Assembly: GCA_963820545.1 (NCBI GenBank)
Contig: CAWGAJ010000002.1
Coordinates: 1-64,000 of the forward strand
DNA length: 64,000 nt
Reading direction: 5' to 3'
Source of the DNA: CAWGAJ01 sp963820545
GTDB taxonomy: Bacteria; Planctomycetota; Planctomycetia; Pirellulales; Thermoguttaceae
How positions within the stretch are numbered: the stretch's first letter is position 1; every line of letters begins with the position of its first letter. The notes beneath the pieces are model-generated. The model saw nothing but the letters and a program-made list of their open reading frames with translations. It had not been told where the DNA came from and searched no databases. The translations under genes and the position numbers were made by a program. This document shows positions 17,828 through 27,310 of this stretch, piece by piece.

Positions 17828-18583
17828 ATGTCTCACCAGTTTCACTTGACAGATTTCCAGGATGCGGAGGTCGCGGAATATCGCTCGTTTAGCGGCTGGG
17901 CCGTGGTAGCGCTGCTCATCGGAATTTTGTCGCCGCTAGCCTTGGCGGATCCCTTGGTCTGGGCAGTGCCCATCGCGGGGATCGCCATTAGCAGTTGGGC
18001 CTTACGGCGGATTAAGCAAAACGCCCCGGCGCTCTTGGGTCGCAAAACCGCTTTGGCCGGACTATGGCTGGCGGCGTTTTTCCTCGCCGTCGCATCCAGC
18101 GATTGGTGCTATCATCGCTGGCTCATCCGCAGCGAGGCTCGGCAAGTCGCCTTGTTCTGGTTCGAGTTGCTCGCCAAGAACCGGCCCGAGTCGGCCCTCC
18201 AATTAACATTGTCGCCCGAGTCTCGTCAGCCTTTGGACGCGCGAATTTGGGATTTTTACAAAAACACGAAAAAGTGGCGCAAAGCCTTGAGAAACTACGT
18301 TGCCGAGGGCAAACCGCAAGAACCGCCCCGGCTAGTGCGCACGCTTTTGGCCCTGGGCGATTCGGCTCAAGTTCGTTACTTAAGCACGCTTAGTCAGATA
18401 TACATCGAATCCCAAGAATGGTTAACGCAATTGTACGCCCTAACCTTTGAAGAAGCCGGCGAAAAAAAGACCTTCTTCATAAGCATCCAACTTGCCCGGG
18501 TGCGCTTAAGCAACGGCCGCTCATCATGGCGGATCATCGGCGCCCAAGGCGGCGTCGGCCCAGACGGAAATAAACCGTCGTAG
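17828..18583 (+). CDS. DUF4190-like membrane protein
   Basis: The first 100 residues hold three hydrophobic segments (VVALLIGILSPLAL, WAVPIAGIAISSWAL, LAGLWLAAFFLAVAS) in the DUF4190 arrangement; the remaining 150 residues form a soluble, probably extracytoplasmic, domain. This layout recurs in planctomycetes. No catalytic motif is seen. ATG 17828 directly follows a heptamer tract (GATCCCTAAAT) and has no Shine-Dalgarno. FloA follows 212 bases downstream. Confidence 0.6.
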   Translation: MSHQFHLTDFQDAEVAEYRSFSGWAVVALLIGILSPLALADPLVWAVPIAGIAISSWALRRIKQNAPALLGRKTALAGLWLAAFFLAVASSDWCYHRWLIRSEARQVALFWFELLAKNRPESALQLTLSPESRQPLDARIWDFYKNTKKWRKALRNYVAEGKPQEPPRLVRTLLALGDSAQVRYLSTLSQIYIESQEWLTQLYALTFEEAGEKKTFFISIQLARVRLSNGRSSWRIIGAQGGVGPDGNKPS

Positions 18584-18795
18584 GTCAATAATTTCCCCCT
18601 GTCTGATTGCCTGGAAAATGGACCGGACAGACGCCGGATCGCGTCCCGCCCTACAAATTGGGGTGCTGTTCTTTCTCGGCCTTATCGGTTATGCTACCGG
18701 GAGTGAGGGGGGGGCACTAGACGAAATCAATAGGATTGATATAAAGTTTTTATTGTCCGCGGGAAAAACTCTCTATCCGGCCGACGGAGGATGCC

Positions 18796-19791
18796 ATGCA
18801 CGCAGCTTTTCCAGTTTTTTTGGCTCAAAATCCTTTGCCTTGGATGTTGAGTATCGGCTTTCTGTTGATCCTTGGGGCGATTGTGCTTCTGGTCATTCTG
18901 AACTACGGCGGGCTGTGGTTTCAGGCGTACATGTCTAGCGCCAATGTGACCCTCTGGAGCCTGATCGGCATGAGTTTCCGCCGCGTCAACTCCCGTTTGA
19001 TCGTCCAAGGAAAGATCATGGCCATACAGGCGGGCATCGGCCCGGAAATTGAAACCGATGTCACCACCCGGCGCCTGGAAGCGCATTATCTCGCCGGCGG
19101 CAACGTCTTGGCGGTCATCAAGTCGATCATTGCCGCCCATCGGGCCGATATCGACCTGGATTTCGATCGGGCCGCCGCCATCGACCTGGCCGGCCGCGAC
19201 GTGCTCGACGCCGTGCAAACCAGCGTCAATCCCAAGGTGATCGACTGCCCCGATCCCAAACGCTCGCAGAAATCCACCTTAAGCGCAATTGCGAAAAACG
19301 GCGTGGAACTGAAGGTCCGCGCCCGCGTCACCGTGCGCACCAATATCGAGCAGCTTATCGGCGGGGCGACCGAAGAGACGATCATCGCGCGGGTGGGCGA
19401 AGGGATCATAACCGCCATCGGTTCCTCCAACAGCCATTTGGAAGTGATGGAACAACCGGACAAAATCTCCAAGGCCGTCTTGAATCGCGGGCTGGACGCC
19501 CAGACCTCCTTCGAGATCGTCTCCATCGACATTGCCGACATCGACGTGGGCGAGAATATCGGCGCCCGCTTGCAGGCCGATCAGGCCGAGGCCGATTACC
19601 GCGTGGCCCGGGCAAAGGCCGAAGAACGCCGCGCACTGGCCACTGCCCGCGAACAGGAAATGAAGGCCGCCGTGGCCCACAACCGCGCACAGGTCGTCCT
19701 GGCCGAGGCCCAAGTCCCCCTGGCCATGGCCACCGCCTTCCGCCAAGGAAACCTCTATGGCAAGGGAAGCGAAGGCGGTCAGAAGGCGTAG
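18796..19791 (+). CDS. floA: flotillin-like scaffold protein FloA
   Basis: The 331-residue protein has an N-terminal membrane hairpin (residues 15-45), an SPFH-type domain (DVTTRRLEAHYLAGGNV, VRARVTVRTN) and a C-terminal Ala/Glu-rich coiled coil (EERRALATAREQEMKA). This fits FloA proteins that organise membrane microdomains. GGAGG at 18785-18789 fixes ATG 18796. Length is normal. The C-terminus is Gly/Lys-rich. It stands at the end of the run of membrane-protein genes beginning with the PilT-like ATPase, but its own Shine-Dalgarno and spacer suggest separate expression. Confidence 0.9.
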   Translation: MHAAFPVFLAQNPLPWMLSIGFLLILGAIVLLVILNYGGLWFQAYMSSANVTLWSLIGMSFRRVNSRLIVQGKIMAIQAGIGPEIETDVTTRRLEAHYLAGGNVLAVIKSIIAAHRADIDLDFDRAAAIDLAGRDVLDAVQTSVNPKVIDCPDPKRSQKSTLSAIAKNGVELKVRARVTVRTNIEQLIGGATEETIIARVGEGIITAIGSSNSHLEVMEQPDKISKAVLNRGLDAQTSFEIVSIDIADIDVGENIGARLQADQAEADYRVARAKAEERRALATAREQEMKAAVAHNRAQVVLAEAQVPLAMATAFRQGNLYGKGSEGGQKA

Positions 19792-19860
19792 GCCAGCACA
19801 CCCTAAGGCGTAGGGTGCGTGGACTATCAGCAAACACTTACCGTCCTTTGTTAGAGTTCC

Positions 19861-20448
19861 TTAGAAATATTGATTGACGATCTCCCGCACTCTATTGAGC
19901 CACTCTTTGCGTTGCCCTTCGCTGCTGGTCACTACTACGCCAAACGTCTCGCGATAAAAAGTCGTCACTCCGCACAGGCCGAAAATACAGTTTTTCCAAA
20001 GGGTCTCCAGCGGATCACCGAACACGGCCAGCTCGCGCTCGGCTTGCGTATTGGACGTATTGAAAACCACGGCGGCCTTTGCCCTGAGCAATCCCACTGG
20101 CACGCCCTCGCCGCTATCGCCTTCGAGGAATTTGTAGGCCACGCCCGGTCGAATCACGCGGTCGATCCAGCCTTTAAGAATCGCCGGCGGTTGGCCCCAC
20201 CAATTCGGATGTACAATGATTATGCCGTCGGCAGAGGATATCTCCCGGCAATGGCAATGGATTTCTGGGGAGATTGCTCCCTCTTGCGGAATTTCCGCAC
20301 TGGGAAGAAGAGGATCAAATCCTTCTGCGTACAGATCGTGAAAAATAACCTGACGGGAGTTTTGCTTTAGCTCTTCCACAGCGGCCTGCGCAATAGAATG
20401 ATTAAAACTCTTTGGATCCGGATGAGCAAGTATGACCGAGATCTGCAT
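19861..20448 (-). CDS. flavodoxin-fold NAD(P)H oxidoreductase
   Basis: The 195-residue protein begins MQISVILAHPDPKSFNHSIA, the FMN-phosphate loop of the MdaB/KefF quinone-reductase family, and has the flavin motif HPNWWGQPPAILKGWIDRV. It should reduce quinones or related electrophiles with NAD(P)H in the cytosol. Length is normal and no frame break is seen. It stands alone, convergent with floA. A hairpin repeat (20461-20530) lies just upstream of its start. Confidence 0.85.
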   Translation of the reverse strand: MQISVILAHPDPKSFNHSIAQAAVEELKQNSRQVIFHDLYAEGFDPLLPSAEIPQEGAISPEIHCHCREISSADGIIIVHPNWWGQPPAILKGWIDRVIRPGVAYKFLEGDSGEGVPVGLLRAKAAVVFNTSNTQAERELAVFGDPLETLWKNCIFGLCGVTTFYRETFGVVVTSSEGQRKEWLNRVREIVNQYF

Positions 20449-20460
20449 AAAATGTCCAAA

Positions 20461-20530
20461 AAGTCTCCTCTCCGGGCACCACCGGGCACCATGCGTAGCA
20501 TGGTCGATCGGGGAGAGGTTGGGTGAGGGC
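20461..20530. repeat. GGGAGAGG-class hairpin repeat
   Basis: CTCCTCTCCGGGCACC and its partner CGGGGAGAGG form a long imperfect hairpin with GTGAGGGCG at its edge. The lysA spacer (9435-9480) carries a close relative, including GGGCACCA. Confidence 0.65.
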
Positions 20531-20645
20531 GCCTGATCTATGCTCCAGCCTGCATGGGCATGTTTTACAGCAACATGATATCAATCATTACATGGCCAAA
20601 CAAGTTTGACCATGGCGCCCGGCCTATCCCCGATTCTCTCCTCCT

Positions 20646-21053
20646 TCATCCCTTTATCGTTTCTTTCGCCCACTCCAGATCTTCGCGGAGTTCTTCGAGC
20701 GTCTCTTGCAGGCCGATAAAGCGGCGGCGGAACCTGCGCCAGGCGCAGTATGCAACCAAGGCCGAAAGGCCCAGCAGCGCCAGGCCAAAGATCAAGAGCC
20801 ATCCAGTTCGGGCAATTCCCTGCCAGCCGTCGAGCTTTTCGGCAAGATAAATGGCCAAAAGCGGCAGGGCAGTCAAAACCATCACGGCCGCCGCACCCCA
20901 GAAGATCGCCAAGCGTTTAACATGAGTCAGATCGGCTTGCAGTTCCAGCCGGACGAGTTCCCAACGCAACTGGAGCATTTCGCGCATATCGGTTGACAAG
21001 CCGCGAAGCTCGTTCCGCAAATCGGCCAGCAGCGGATGATCCGTGGAACTCAT
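20646..21053 (-). CDS. holin-X/YqjE-like membrane protein
   Basis: From ATG 21053 the protein is about 135 residues with two hydrophobic segments (LAIFWGAAAVMVLTALPLLA and WLLIFGLALLGLSALVAYCAW) flanked by charged coiled regions. This is the layout of phage-holin-like YqjE proteins. It overlaps the upstream gene by 4 bases (ATGA). With the next two genes it forms the D-E-K-like envelope cluster seen in many bacteria, in which three small membrane-associated proteins are encoded together. A longer start at 21098 would overlap much more and is not preferred. Confidence 0.75.
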   Translation of the reverse strand: MSSTDHPLLADLRNELRGLSTDMREMLQLRWELVRLELQADLTHVKRLAIFWGAAAVMVLTALPLLAIYLAEKLDGWQGIARTGWLLIFGLALLGLSALVAYCAWRRFRRRFIGLQETLEELREDLEWAKETIKG

Positions 21054-21403
21054 GGCTTGCCTCCCGACTGTGACCAGATGCGCTGAATCTCTCGCCATAG
21101 GCCTTGCCCGAGGTGTTTCGCGGCATGGCGCACCGCCCGCAGTCCCAATCGGCGTAGTAAGCGGTTACGGCGAAAGCCGCCCGAGGCCGCCCATCCCACG
21201 CCAAAAGCTGCCAACAGGGCGTAGCCCGGATAGCGGATTGCATATTCACGCCAGGAAACAAGCCGGCGTCCCTCGCGGCCCGTGGCGGATAACCGATTGT
21301 TGATCCGCCGCCGCATGCGCCCGATGCGCAGGCGGAGCGCGCGTTTGCGATGTTGAAGATCGGTTACGGACATGGTCCGCTGTAACCTGTCCGCTTCATT
21401 CAT
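21050..21403 (-). CDS. small basic membrane-associated protein
   Basis: The 117-residue protein is very rich in arginine and has one weak hydrophobic segment (YALLAAFGVGWAASG). I do not recognise a family; position between a YqjD-like and a YqjE-like gene suggests it takes part in the same envelope function. ATG 21403 comes three codons after the upstream stop and has AAAGGATGAAGG in front; an alternative ATG is at 21373. It overlaps the holin-like gene by 4 bases. Confidence 0.65.
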   Translation of the reverse strand: MNEADRLQRTMSVTDLQHRKRALRLRIGRMRRRINNRLSATGREGRRLVSWREYAIRYPGYALLAAFGVGWAASGGFRRNRLLRRLGLRAVRHAAKHLGQGLWREIQRIWSQSGGKP

Positions 21404-21406
21404 CCT

Positions 21407-21747
21407 TCATCCTTTTTTAAAAAGTCTCTGGAACCAGCGCCCCAGGCAAAAGCCCAGTGCGGTGCTCACCAACAGGCTCGGGCCGGGATGTTTTATGACC
21501 GTCTCCAGTGTGCAGTCGATCACTTCGCCGACGGTGGTCTGCGCGCCGCTTTTATTTTCTCGGTCGCCTGGCAACAGACGTTATCGTAGAATTTTTGCGC
21601 CTTTTGCAGTTCGATCTTTGCCAGGCGCACGGCCTCGGCTGCCAAATGCACCTCGGGACACTCGCCCGTGTTCTGGGCGCATTGTTCACCAGCCGTCGCA
21701 CTCCCGGCCGGTTGCTCAGGCTGATTATTGTTTGTCTCGGAACTCAT
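21407..21747 (-). CDS. YqjD/ElaB-like protein (one frameshift)
   Basis: From ATG 21747 (preceded by AAGGGGAG) the protein starts with an acidic, helical, probably cytosolic part. The printed frame stops at 21520 with ARRPPSAK. One missing base in GCGCGC at 21541-21546 restores TTVGEVIDCTLETVIKH and then PGPSLLVSTALGFCLG, a C-terminal membrane anchor ending FKKG at 21407. This is the usual architecture of YqjD/DUF883 proteins, about 113 residues, which anchor to the inner membrane. It leads the three-gene operon. Confidence 0.75.
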
Positions 21748-22003
21748 AGTAAATCTCCCCTTAATTGAGTTATTCTGACTATCGAAATCTACTTTACCAC
21801 AGACTAAAGGGCGTCGTTAAGCTCGAATTGACGCTTCAGATTATTCCTGATTTTATAGCTATTTTAGGCATTTTTGTTTTTATCCATAGAATCGCCGGCA
21901 AAAAAGCCGCTGGAATTACCCCCCAAAAACGGCGTGCTCGTACTTGAATCCAGGCCGTTATGGGTTTAGGATCAACCATGTCGTGAGAACATCAGTCAGT
22001 AAA

Positions 22004-24601
22004 ATGGATTACGATATGTTCCGAAAATTTCTTTTTGTGCCGATTGTGTTCTTATCCTTGGGCCTGATTTTACCGGGCAATCTATGGGGCGAAGAAAAGA
22101 AGGACTCACCGACAACATCGCCTTTAGTCATTCCAGGTGATTCATCTGTTGCGGCATCCAAGCAGTCGCAGGAGGAAAGAATCCAACAGGCATTGGCGAA
22201 ACCTATTGAGTTAACGTTCATGGAAACGCCCCTGGAAAAAGTGGTGGAAACCTTACACGATAAATTGCACATTCCCGTCCTCTTGGATAGAAAATATTTA
22301 GATGATGTAGGAATCAACGGCAACGCACCCATTACCTTTTCGATCTCCAATGTCTCGGCCAAGACAGCACTGGCGCTGATGCTCCACGATCTGGGCTTAA
22401 AGGCGATTATCCAGCATGAAGTGATCCTGATCACTACGCCCGAAGAAGAGGAATCCCAACTTGAAACTCGAGTTTACGATGTAGCTGATCTGGTTTGCCA
22501 AACCGATTCAACAGATGAAGAACCTGATTTTAACTCCCTCATATTGCTCGTTACGACATGTGTGTGTCCGACCAGTTGGGACACCGTTGGCGGCCCAGGA
22601 TCAATTGTTGACTTTCAGTCAGTTGGTATTAAGGCGATAGTAATTCTTCAAACGCAGGAGATAAATGAAAAGGTTGCTGATTTATTAACACAACTAAGGT
22701 CGATGTATCGGGGAAGCAAACCTGACAAAAAAGCCGCTGTTGCTCTCCCAGGCCCAGGGCCTCAGCTTGTTGATTTTAAGCCCAAAGCATCGCCCTTCAC
22801 GGCAGAGGAAGAAAAAATTCGCCGTATACTATCTCAACGGCTGACGTTGCAATTCAAAGAAGCTTCGTTAAGGAAAATCACTGAATATATCCATAATAAT
22901 ACCAACCTTCAGGTGGTCATTAGTCATAAAGTCTCCTCACTCGAATTCAATGCCGATACGCTATTGATGACCGTTGATCTTGTCGGCTTGGACCTGAGTG
23001 CGGCATTGGATTCAATGCTTCAAGAACACAATCTCGATTGGACCATCTATAAAGGAACATTAATAATTTCTTCACCCGAAGATATAGAAGATAACTTCTA
23101 CGAAACAAAAACCTACGATGTTTCTGATCTACCTGCCTTCCGCATCAAGCAGGGAGAAACCATCCCGGATTATGAGCGGCTGATCAAAACCATCATCACC
23201 ACTATTATGCCCACCAGTTGGGATGCCGTCGGCGGACCGGCAACTATTACTAGACATAATGGAAAAGGGATTCAGGCTATAGTAGTAAATCACCAGTGGG
23301 TAGTACATGATAAAATCTATAAGCTCTTGTCGGATTTACGCAAGACACGGAAATATCCCCTTACAAAGGATGAAATTGAAAAGCTTCCGCTTTACCAGCC
23401 TCCAAAGAGCGATGCCTTTAACCCATCGGCTATCCAGCCATTCTCGCTAATACTTCCACCTATGGAGCCGGATGCAAAACGCGACGCGGTAGTGCAGGGA
23501 AACAACCAATTTGCTTTCGCCTTATATTCGCAATTGCGGGAACAATCGCAAAAGAATTTGCTTTTCTCGCCCTATAGCCTTTCTACGGCGTTTGCCATGG
23601 CTTATGCCGGCGCCCGCGGTGAAACCGCCGCCGAAATCGCAAAAACCATGCGTTTCACTCTGCCACAAGAAGAAATGCCGCTGGGATTCCAGTCTTTACT
23701 GGACGCCTTGCCCGATGAAAAATATCCCGGATATCAATTAGTCGCAGCAAATCGGTTATGGTGCCAGAAAAATATATCTTTCCGAGAACTTTTCCTTCAG
23801 ACTCTCCATGACCGCTTTCACTCGGAGTTAGGTTTAGTCGATTTTCAACAGCCGGAAATCAGCCGAAAAATGATTAACGATTGGGTGGAAGAGAAAACAA
23901 ATCACAGAATCAAAGAATTGTTTGGCCCTGGCTCAATCTATCCACAACATCGCATGGTACTGACCAATGCCATATATTTTAAAGGCTATTGGGCTCATCG
24001 CTTCAATAAATCATCTACCCAATCAAGAAGGTTTTACATTGCAAACAAGAGCATCGGGGTGCAGATGATGTATCAAGTAGGCGATTTCCATTATGGCAAA
24101 AATGCTGAACTGCAAATATTGGAAATGACATATCTAGCCGACTCATTATCGATGGTAATCCTGTTACCCATACAGCTGGAAGAATTAGATAATTTGGAAA
24201 AATCCCTGACGGCAGAAAAATTCAAAGAATGGTCTGATATTTTGAGGAAGCAAAAGGTATCTGTGTCTCTACCACGATTCAATATGAACGCACAATACGA
24301 CCTCTTGCCCAGCCTCAAATTAATGGGAATGAAAAATGCTTTCGATTCAAAAGCCGCTGATTTTACCGGCATTATTGCCAATGCCAGACCGCTTTGGCTC
24401 GACGCTGTTGTGCATGATGCCTATATTCAAGTTGATGAAGAAGGAACCAAAGGCACGGCAGCTACGGGAATAGGGGGTTTTGGCGTAGATCCACAAATTC
24501 CCATTTTCATAGCAGATCATCTCTTTATATTCCTGATTCGCGATACACGCACCGGCAGCATATTTTTCCTCGGCCGGATGATGGAGCCATGGTCAAATTA
24601 A
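22004..24601 (+). CDS. serpin with two N-terminal secretin-like domains
   Basis: After a signal peptide (ending LWG before EEKKD) two homologous units follow, about 180 residues each. Each has a short-domain like those of secretins (IELTFMETPLEKVVETLH; LTLQFKEASLRKITEYIH), an ending TTPEEE or SSPEDI, and the phrase PTSWDxVGGPxxI. The last 365 residues are a complete serpin: NLLFSPYSLSTAFAMAYAGA, VLTNAIYFKGYWAHRF, hinge EEGTKGTAAT and the closing FIADHLFIFLIRD. The hinge is nearly canonical, so protease inhibition by loop insertion is plausible. The protein would be extracytoplasmic. The gene is AT-richer than its neighbours. The start is uncertain (22004 or 22016). Confidence 0.88.
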   Translation: MDYDMFRKFLFVPIVFLSLGLILPGNLWGEEKKDSPTTSPLVIPGDSSVAASKQSQEERIQQALAKPIELTFMETPLEKVVETLHDKLHIPVLLDRKYLDDVGINGNAPITFSISNVSAKTALALMLHDLGLKAIIQHEVILITTPEEEESQLETRVYDVADLVCQTDSTDEEPDFNSLILLVTTCVCPTSWDTVGGPGSIVDFQSVGIKAIVILQTQEINEKVADLLTQLRSMYRGSKPDKKAAVALPGPGPQLVDFKPKASPFTAEEEKIRRILSQRLTLQFKEASLRKITEYIHNNTNLQVVISHKVSSLEFNADTLLMTVDLVGLDLSAALDSMLQEHNLDWTIYKGTLIISSPEDIEDNFYETKTYDVSDLPAFRIKQGETIPDYERLIKTIITTIMPTSWDAVGGPATITRHNGKGIQAIVVNHQWVVHDKIYKLLSDLRKTRKYPLTKDEIEKLPLYQPPKSDAFNPSAIQPFSLILPPMEPDAKRDAVVQGNNQFAFALYSQLREQSQKNLLFSPYSLSTAFAMAYAGARGETAAEIAKTMRFTLPQEEMPLGFQSLLDALPDEKYPGYQLVAANRLWCQKNISFRELFLQTLHDRFHSELGLVDFQQPEISRKMINDWVEEKTNHRIKELFGPGSIYPQHRMVLTNAIYFKGYWAHRFNKSSTQSRRFYIANKSIGVQMMYQVGDFHYGKNAELQILEMTYLADSLSMVILLPIQLEELDNLEKSLTAEKFKEWSDILRKQKVSVSLPRFNMNAQYDLLPSLKLMGMKNAFDSKAADFTGIIANARPLWLDAVVHDAYIQVDEEGTKGTAATGIGGFGVDPQIPIFIADHLFIFLIRDTRTGSIFFLGRMMEPWSN

Positions 24602-24649
24602 TCTCTCCTGTTTGAAGCTACAGCACTTTATAAAGTATAGGTGAAACTC

Positions 24650-26728
24650 ATGATTTACGCCGCTCTGCTATCTATTTCCTGGTTAAATGTCTTATCCGCC
24701 GTCGAAGCGCCGCCGGAAAAAATCCTCTTCGAATTCGGCGCGCAATTCGATCTTGCCACGGTCGAGGCCAACGACGCCACGCCCAGTATTTCCAACAGCG
24801 CATTGCGCATTGCGACCGGCCAAAAAGAGTCTTCGCCCGGTATTACGCTCAAAGCGCCCGGCGACGGCTGGGATCTATCCGCCTTTGGTTACGTTACCTT
24901 GGCGGTGAAAAACGTGGGCCTCAAACCGGTTAGAGTTCTCTGCCGCATTGGCAACGCCGGCGCCGAGGGCGATGCCAACTCAATTAAGGGCACTGTCAGC
25001 CTTTCTCCCGGCCAACAACAGACCATGCATATTCCCCTGACAAAAAGATTATCCAAAGACATGGAAAAAGTCTATTTCGGCATGCGCGGATATCCCGGCG
25101 CTTATGACGAGGATTTCGGTATTGATCCGGCCAAAGTCAATCGGCTTACCTTCTTTGTGGAAAAACCCAAGGCCGAGCACGTTTTCGAGATCAGCGGCAT
25201 TCGCGCCGGTGGCGCTATCGCCTTTCCCTTGCCCGCCGACCAGAGCAAGTTTATGCCCATGATCGACGCCCTGGGACAGTATATACATCAAGATTGGCCC
25301 GGCAAAATCCACGCACCCGAGGAACTGCAACAGCGAAAAACCGCAGAGGCCGCAGATTTGGCCGCTCATCCCGGCCCGAACGATTGGGACCAATACGGCG
25401 GCTGGAAAAGCGGTCCGCAGCTTACGGCCACGGGTCGCTTCCGCGTGGAAAAAATCCAGGGGCGCTGGTGGCTGGTCGATCCCGAGGGCCGGTTGTTCTG
25501 GTCCAACGGCGTCGATTGCGTGGAGTTGGGCCACGACCCGACGGCAATCACCGATCGCCGCCAGTGGTTTGTTGATCTGCCCCCGGAGGACTCGCCGCTG
25601 GCCGCTTTTTACGGCAAAAACCCCTTTCGCTCAAGAGGCTACAAGCAGAATCAGCGAGTCGACACTTACAATTTCGGCGCAGCCAATCTGTTCAGAAAAT
25701 ACGGCGACGAGTGGAAGGCGCAATTCTCTAGCCTTGTGCATCAGCGCCTGCGAAGCTGGGGACTGAACACCATTGCCAATTGGTCGGACAGCGGAATCTA
25801 TCTGCTCCACAAAACGCCCTATACAGCCACCGTTTACGTCTCGGCAAAATCCATTCGCGGCAGCGGGGATTACCAGAGCTGGTTCGCCGATGTATTTGAT
25901 TCTGGTTTTGCCCGGGCCGTGCAAAAGGCCGTTGCCCGGCACAAGGAAAAAACGGCCGGCGATCCCTGGTGTCTGGGTTACTTTGTCGATAACGAGCTTC
26001 CCTGGGACGACGAACTTTCGCTGGCCATGGCCACTTTGGCCTCGTCCGCCACTCAGCCGGCAAAAAAGGTTTTTCTGGACGATCTGAAGGCGAAATACGA
26101 AACCATCGAGCGCCTCAACCAGGCCTGGGACACGCAACACGCCTCCTGGGATGCGCTGTTGGAATCCACCACGCCGCCGAAAATGGAAAAGGCCCGCGAC
26201 GATCTCGCCGCCTTCTATGCCAAGACAGCCGAAAAGTATTTTCAAGTTTGCCGTGATGCGGTAAAAGAAACTGATCCCCAAGGGCTTTATCTGGGTTGCC
26301 GTTTCGCCGGGTATAACGATCTAACGGTTTATGCAGCGGCCAAATATTGCGACGTGGTCAGTTTCAACAAATACTTGCGCAGCGTGGCCGATCTGAGCCT
26401 GCCCGAGGGTGAAGACAAGCCGATCATCATCGGCGAGTTCCACTTCGGCGCACTCGACCGCGGGCTGCCCCATTGCGGTCTGGTGCCCACTGCCAATCAG
26501 CAAGACCGTGCGGAGTCGTATAAAAGTTATGTCCTCGGCGCGATAAAAAATCCGCTGATCGTGGGCGTGCATTGGTTCCAGTTCAGCGATCAGCCCTTTA
26601 CAGGCCGCTTTGACGGCGAGAACTACCAGATCGGCTTTGTCGACCTATGCGACACCCCTCATCCCGAAATCACTGAAGCCTGCCGTGAAGTCGCCGCAAA
26701 AATGTATTCCATCCGGGAAGCGGAATAA
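24650..26728 (+). CDS. secreted clan GH-A glycosidase (agarase-like)
   Basis: A signal peptide (to about residue 20) is followed by a beta-rich domain of roughly 180 residues and a large TIM-barrel. The sequences GRFRVEKIQGRWWLVDPEG, GYFVDNELPW (likely acid/base Glu) and IIGEFHFG (likely nucleophile Glu) resemble GH50 beta-agarases and related enzymes. It would hydrolyse a polysaccharide outside the cytoplasm; substrate cannot be stated. ATG 24650 follows AGG; a GTG at 24641 is also open. It comes 50 bases after the serpin gene and may be cotranscribed. Confidence 0.8.
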   Translation: MIYAALLSISWLNVLSAVEAPPEKILFEFGAQFDLATVEANDATPSISNSALRIATGQKESSPGITLKAPGDGWDLSAFGYVTLAVKNVGLKPVRVLCRIGNAGAEGDANSIKGTVSLSPGQQQTMHIPLTKRLSKDMEKVYFGMRGYPGAYDEDFGIDPAKVNRLTFFVEKPKAEHVFEISGIRAGGAIAFPLPADQSKFMPMIDALGQYIHQDWPGKIHAPEELQQRKTAEAADLAAHPGPNDWDQYGGWKSGPQLTATGRFRVEKIQGRWWLVDPEGRLFWSNGVDCVELGHDPTAITDRRQWFVDLPPEDSPLAAFYGKNPFRSRGYKQNQRVDTYNFGAANLFRKYGDEWKAQFSSLVHQRLRSWGLNTIANWSDSGIYLLHKTPYTATVYVSAKSIRGSGDYQSWFADVFDSGFARAVQKAVARHKEKTAGDPWCLGYFVDNELPWDDELSLAMATLASSATQPAKKVFLDDLKAKYETIERLNQAWDTQHASWDALLESTTPPKMEKARDDLAAFYAKTAEKYFQVCRDAVKETDPQGLYLGCRFAGYNDLTVYAAAKYCDVVSFNKYLRSVADLSLPEGEDKPIIIGEFHFGALDRGLPHCGLVPTANQQDRAESYKSYVLGAIKNPLIVGVHWFQFSDQPFTGRFDGENYQIGFVDLCDTPHPEITEACREVAAKMYSIREAE

Positions 26729-26774
26729 AGTCACGGCAAATGCCGTAAAAATCAGTTTTTATAAAAGTATGGTT

Positions 26775-26898
26775 TCGTAGTCCAAATAGCCCGAAGGGCT
26801 TGAAATATGACAGCCCAGGGTCGCCGCGCAGCGGCTACCCTGGGTAAACGGGATAGAAAATCAACAAGAAAAACCCCAACGGGGTTTCGGAGAAGAGT
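26775..26898. repeat. hairpin cluster upstream of an IS200-like fragment
   Basis: Three hairpins follow one another: AGCCCGAAGGGCT, CCCAGGGTCGCC with its partner GGCTACCCTGGG, and ACCCCAACGGGGT. I recall similar hairpin sets upstream of planctomycete transposases, so they may be the left end of the element. Confidence 0.6.
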
Positions 26899-26902
26899 GA
26901 CC

Positions 26903-27029
26903 ATGCCGCAATCCTTGGCCAACCTATTGGTGCATATCACCTTCTCGATAAAAGAGCGTCGCGCATTGCAAAACCATGATCTTCGCGATGAGATGCACCG
27001 ATATATCGCAGGGGTCTCAGCCAAACTTG
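26903..27029 (+). pseudogene. 5' fragment of an IS200-like transposase
   Basis: ATG 26903 starts MPQSLANLLVHITFSIKERR, followed by LRDEMHRYIAGVSAKL; this is the typical N-terminus of a Y1-type transposase family. After about 42 residues the match ends and the sequence runs into the reverse complement of a DUF2284 gene. The catalytic HUH motif is absent. It is a 5' remnant. Confidence 0.75.
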
Positions 27030-27148
27030 CACCGCAGCCGGACCCATGTGGCCGTGAACACCTAGCGCGGCAAAATCACAACAGCATTCAAGGCGCCCAT
27101 CTCCCGGGCTTCCTTGCAAAAATTCTCAATCTTTGGGTGTGTAACCAT
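27018..27148 (-). pseudogene. truncated DUF2284 paralogue
   Basis: The frame from ATG 27148 aligns without gaps to the intact gene at 34683-35216: EARxMGALxAVVI and VFTATWVRLRCxFG are shared. A TAG replaces the Lys codon in the middle and the match ends at a TGA where the intact gene has Cys, exactly where the IS200-like fragment begins. The upstream 50 bases also resemble the intact gene's upstream region (GGAACCGTT and TGATG), so promoter and gene were duplicated together. Confidence 0.85.
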
Positions 27149-27310
27149 GTTAGCAGCCATATTAAAGATGCAAGGAACCGTTAATGATGTTGTCTGATGA
27201 AAAGTTATGATCAATGCTTTTATTTACCTTTCCTACCATAGGTATTATTTTTTAAATTCTTTGAGGTATTTTCCAAATACTTTTTGGAATAAAACTGTTT
27301 TCTCATAAAG

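Noticed and set aside
18618..18795. Possible short gene before floA
   Set aside because: The frame has no ribosome site or recognisable motif and runs into floA in another frame; floA has its own GGAGG start.
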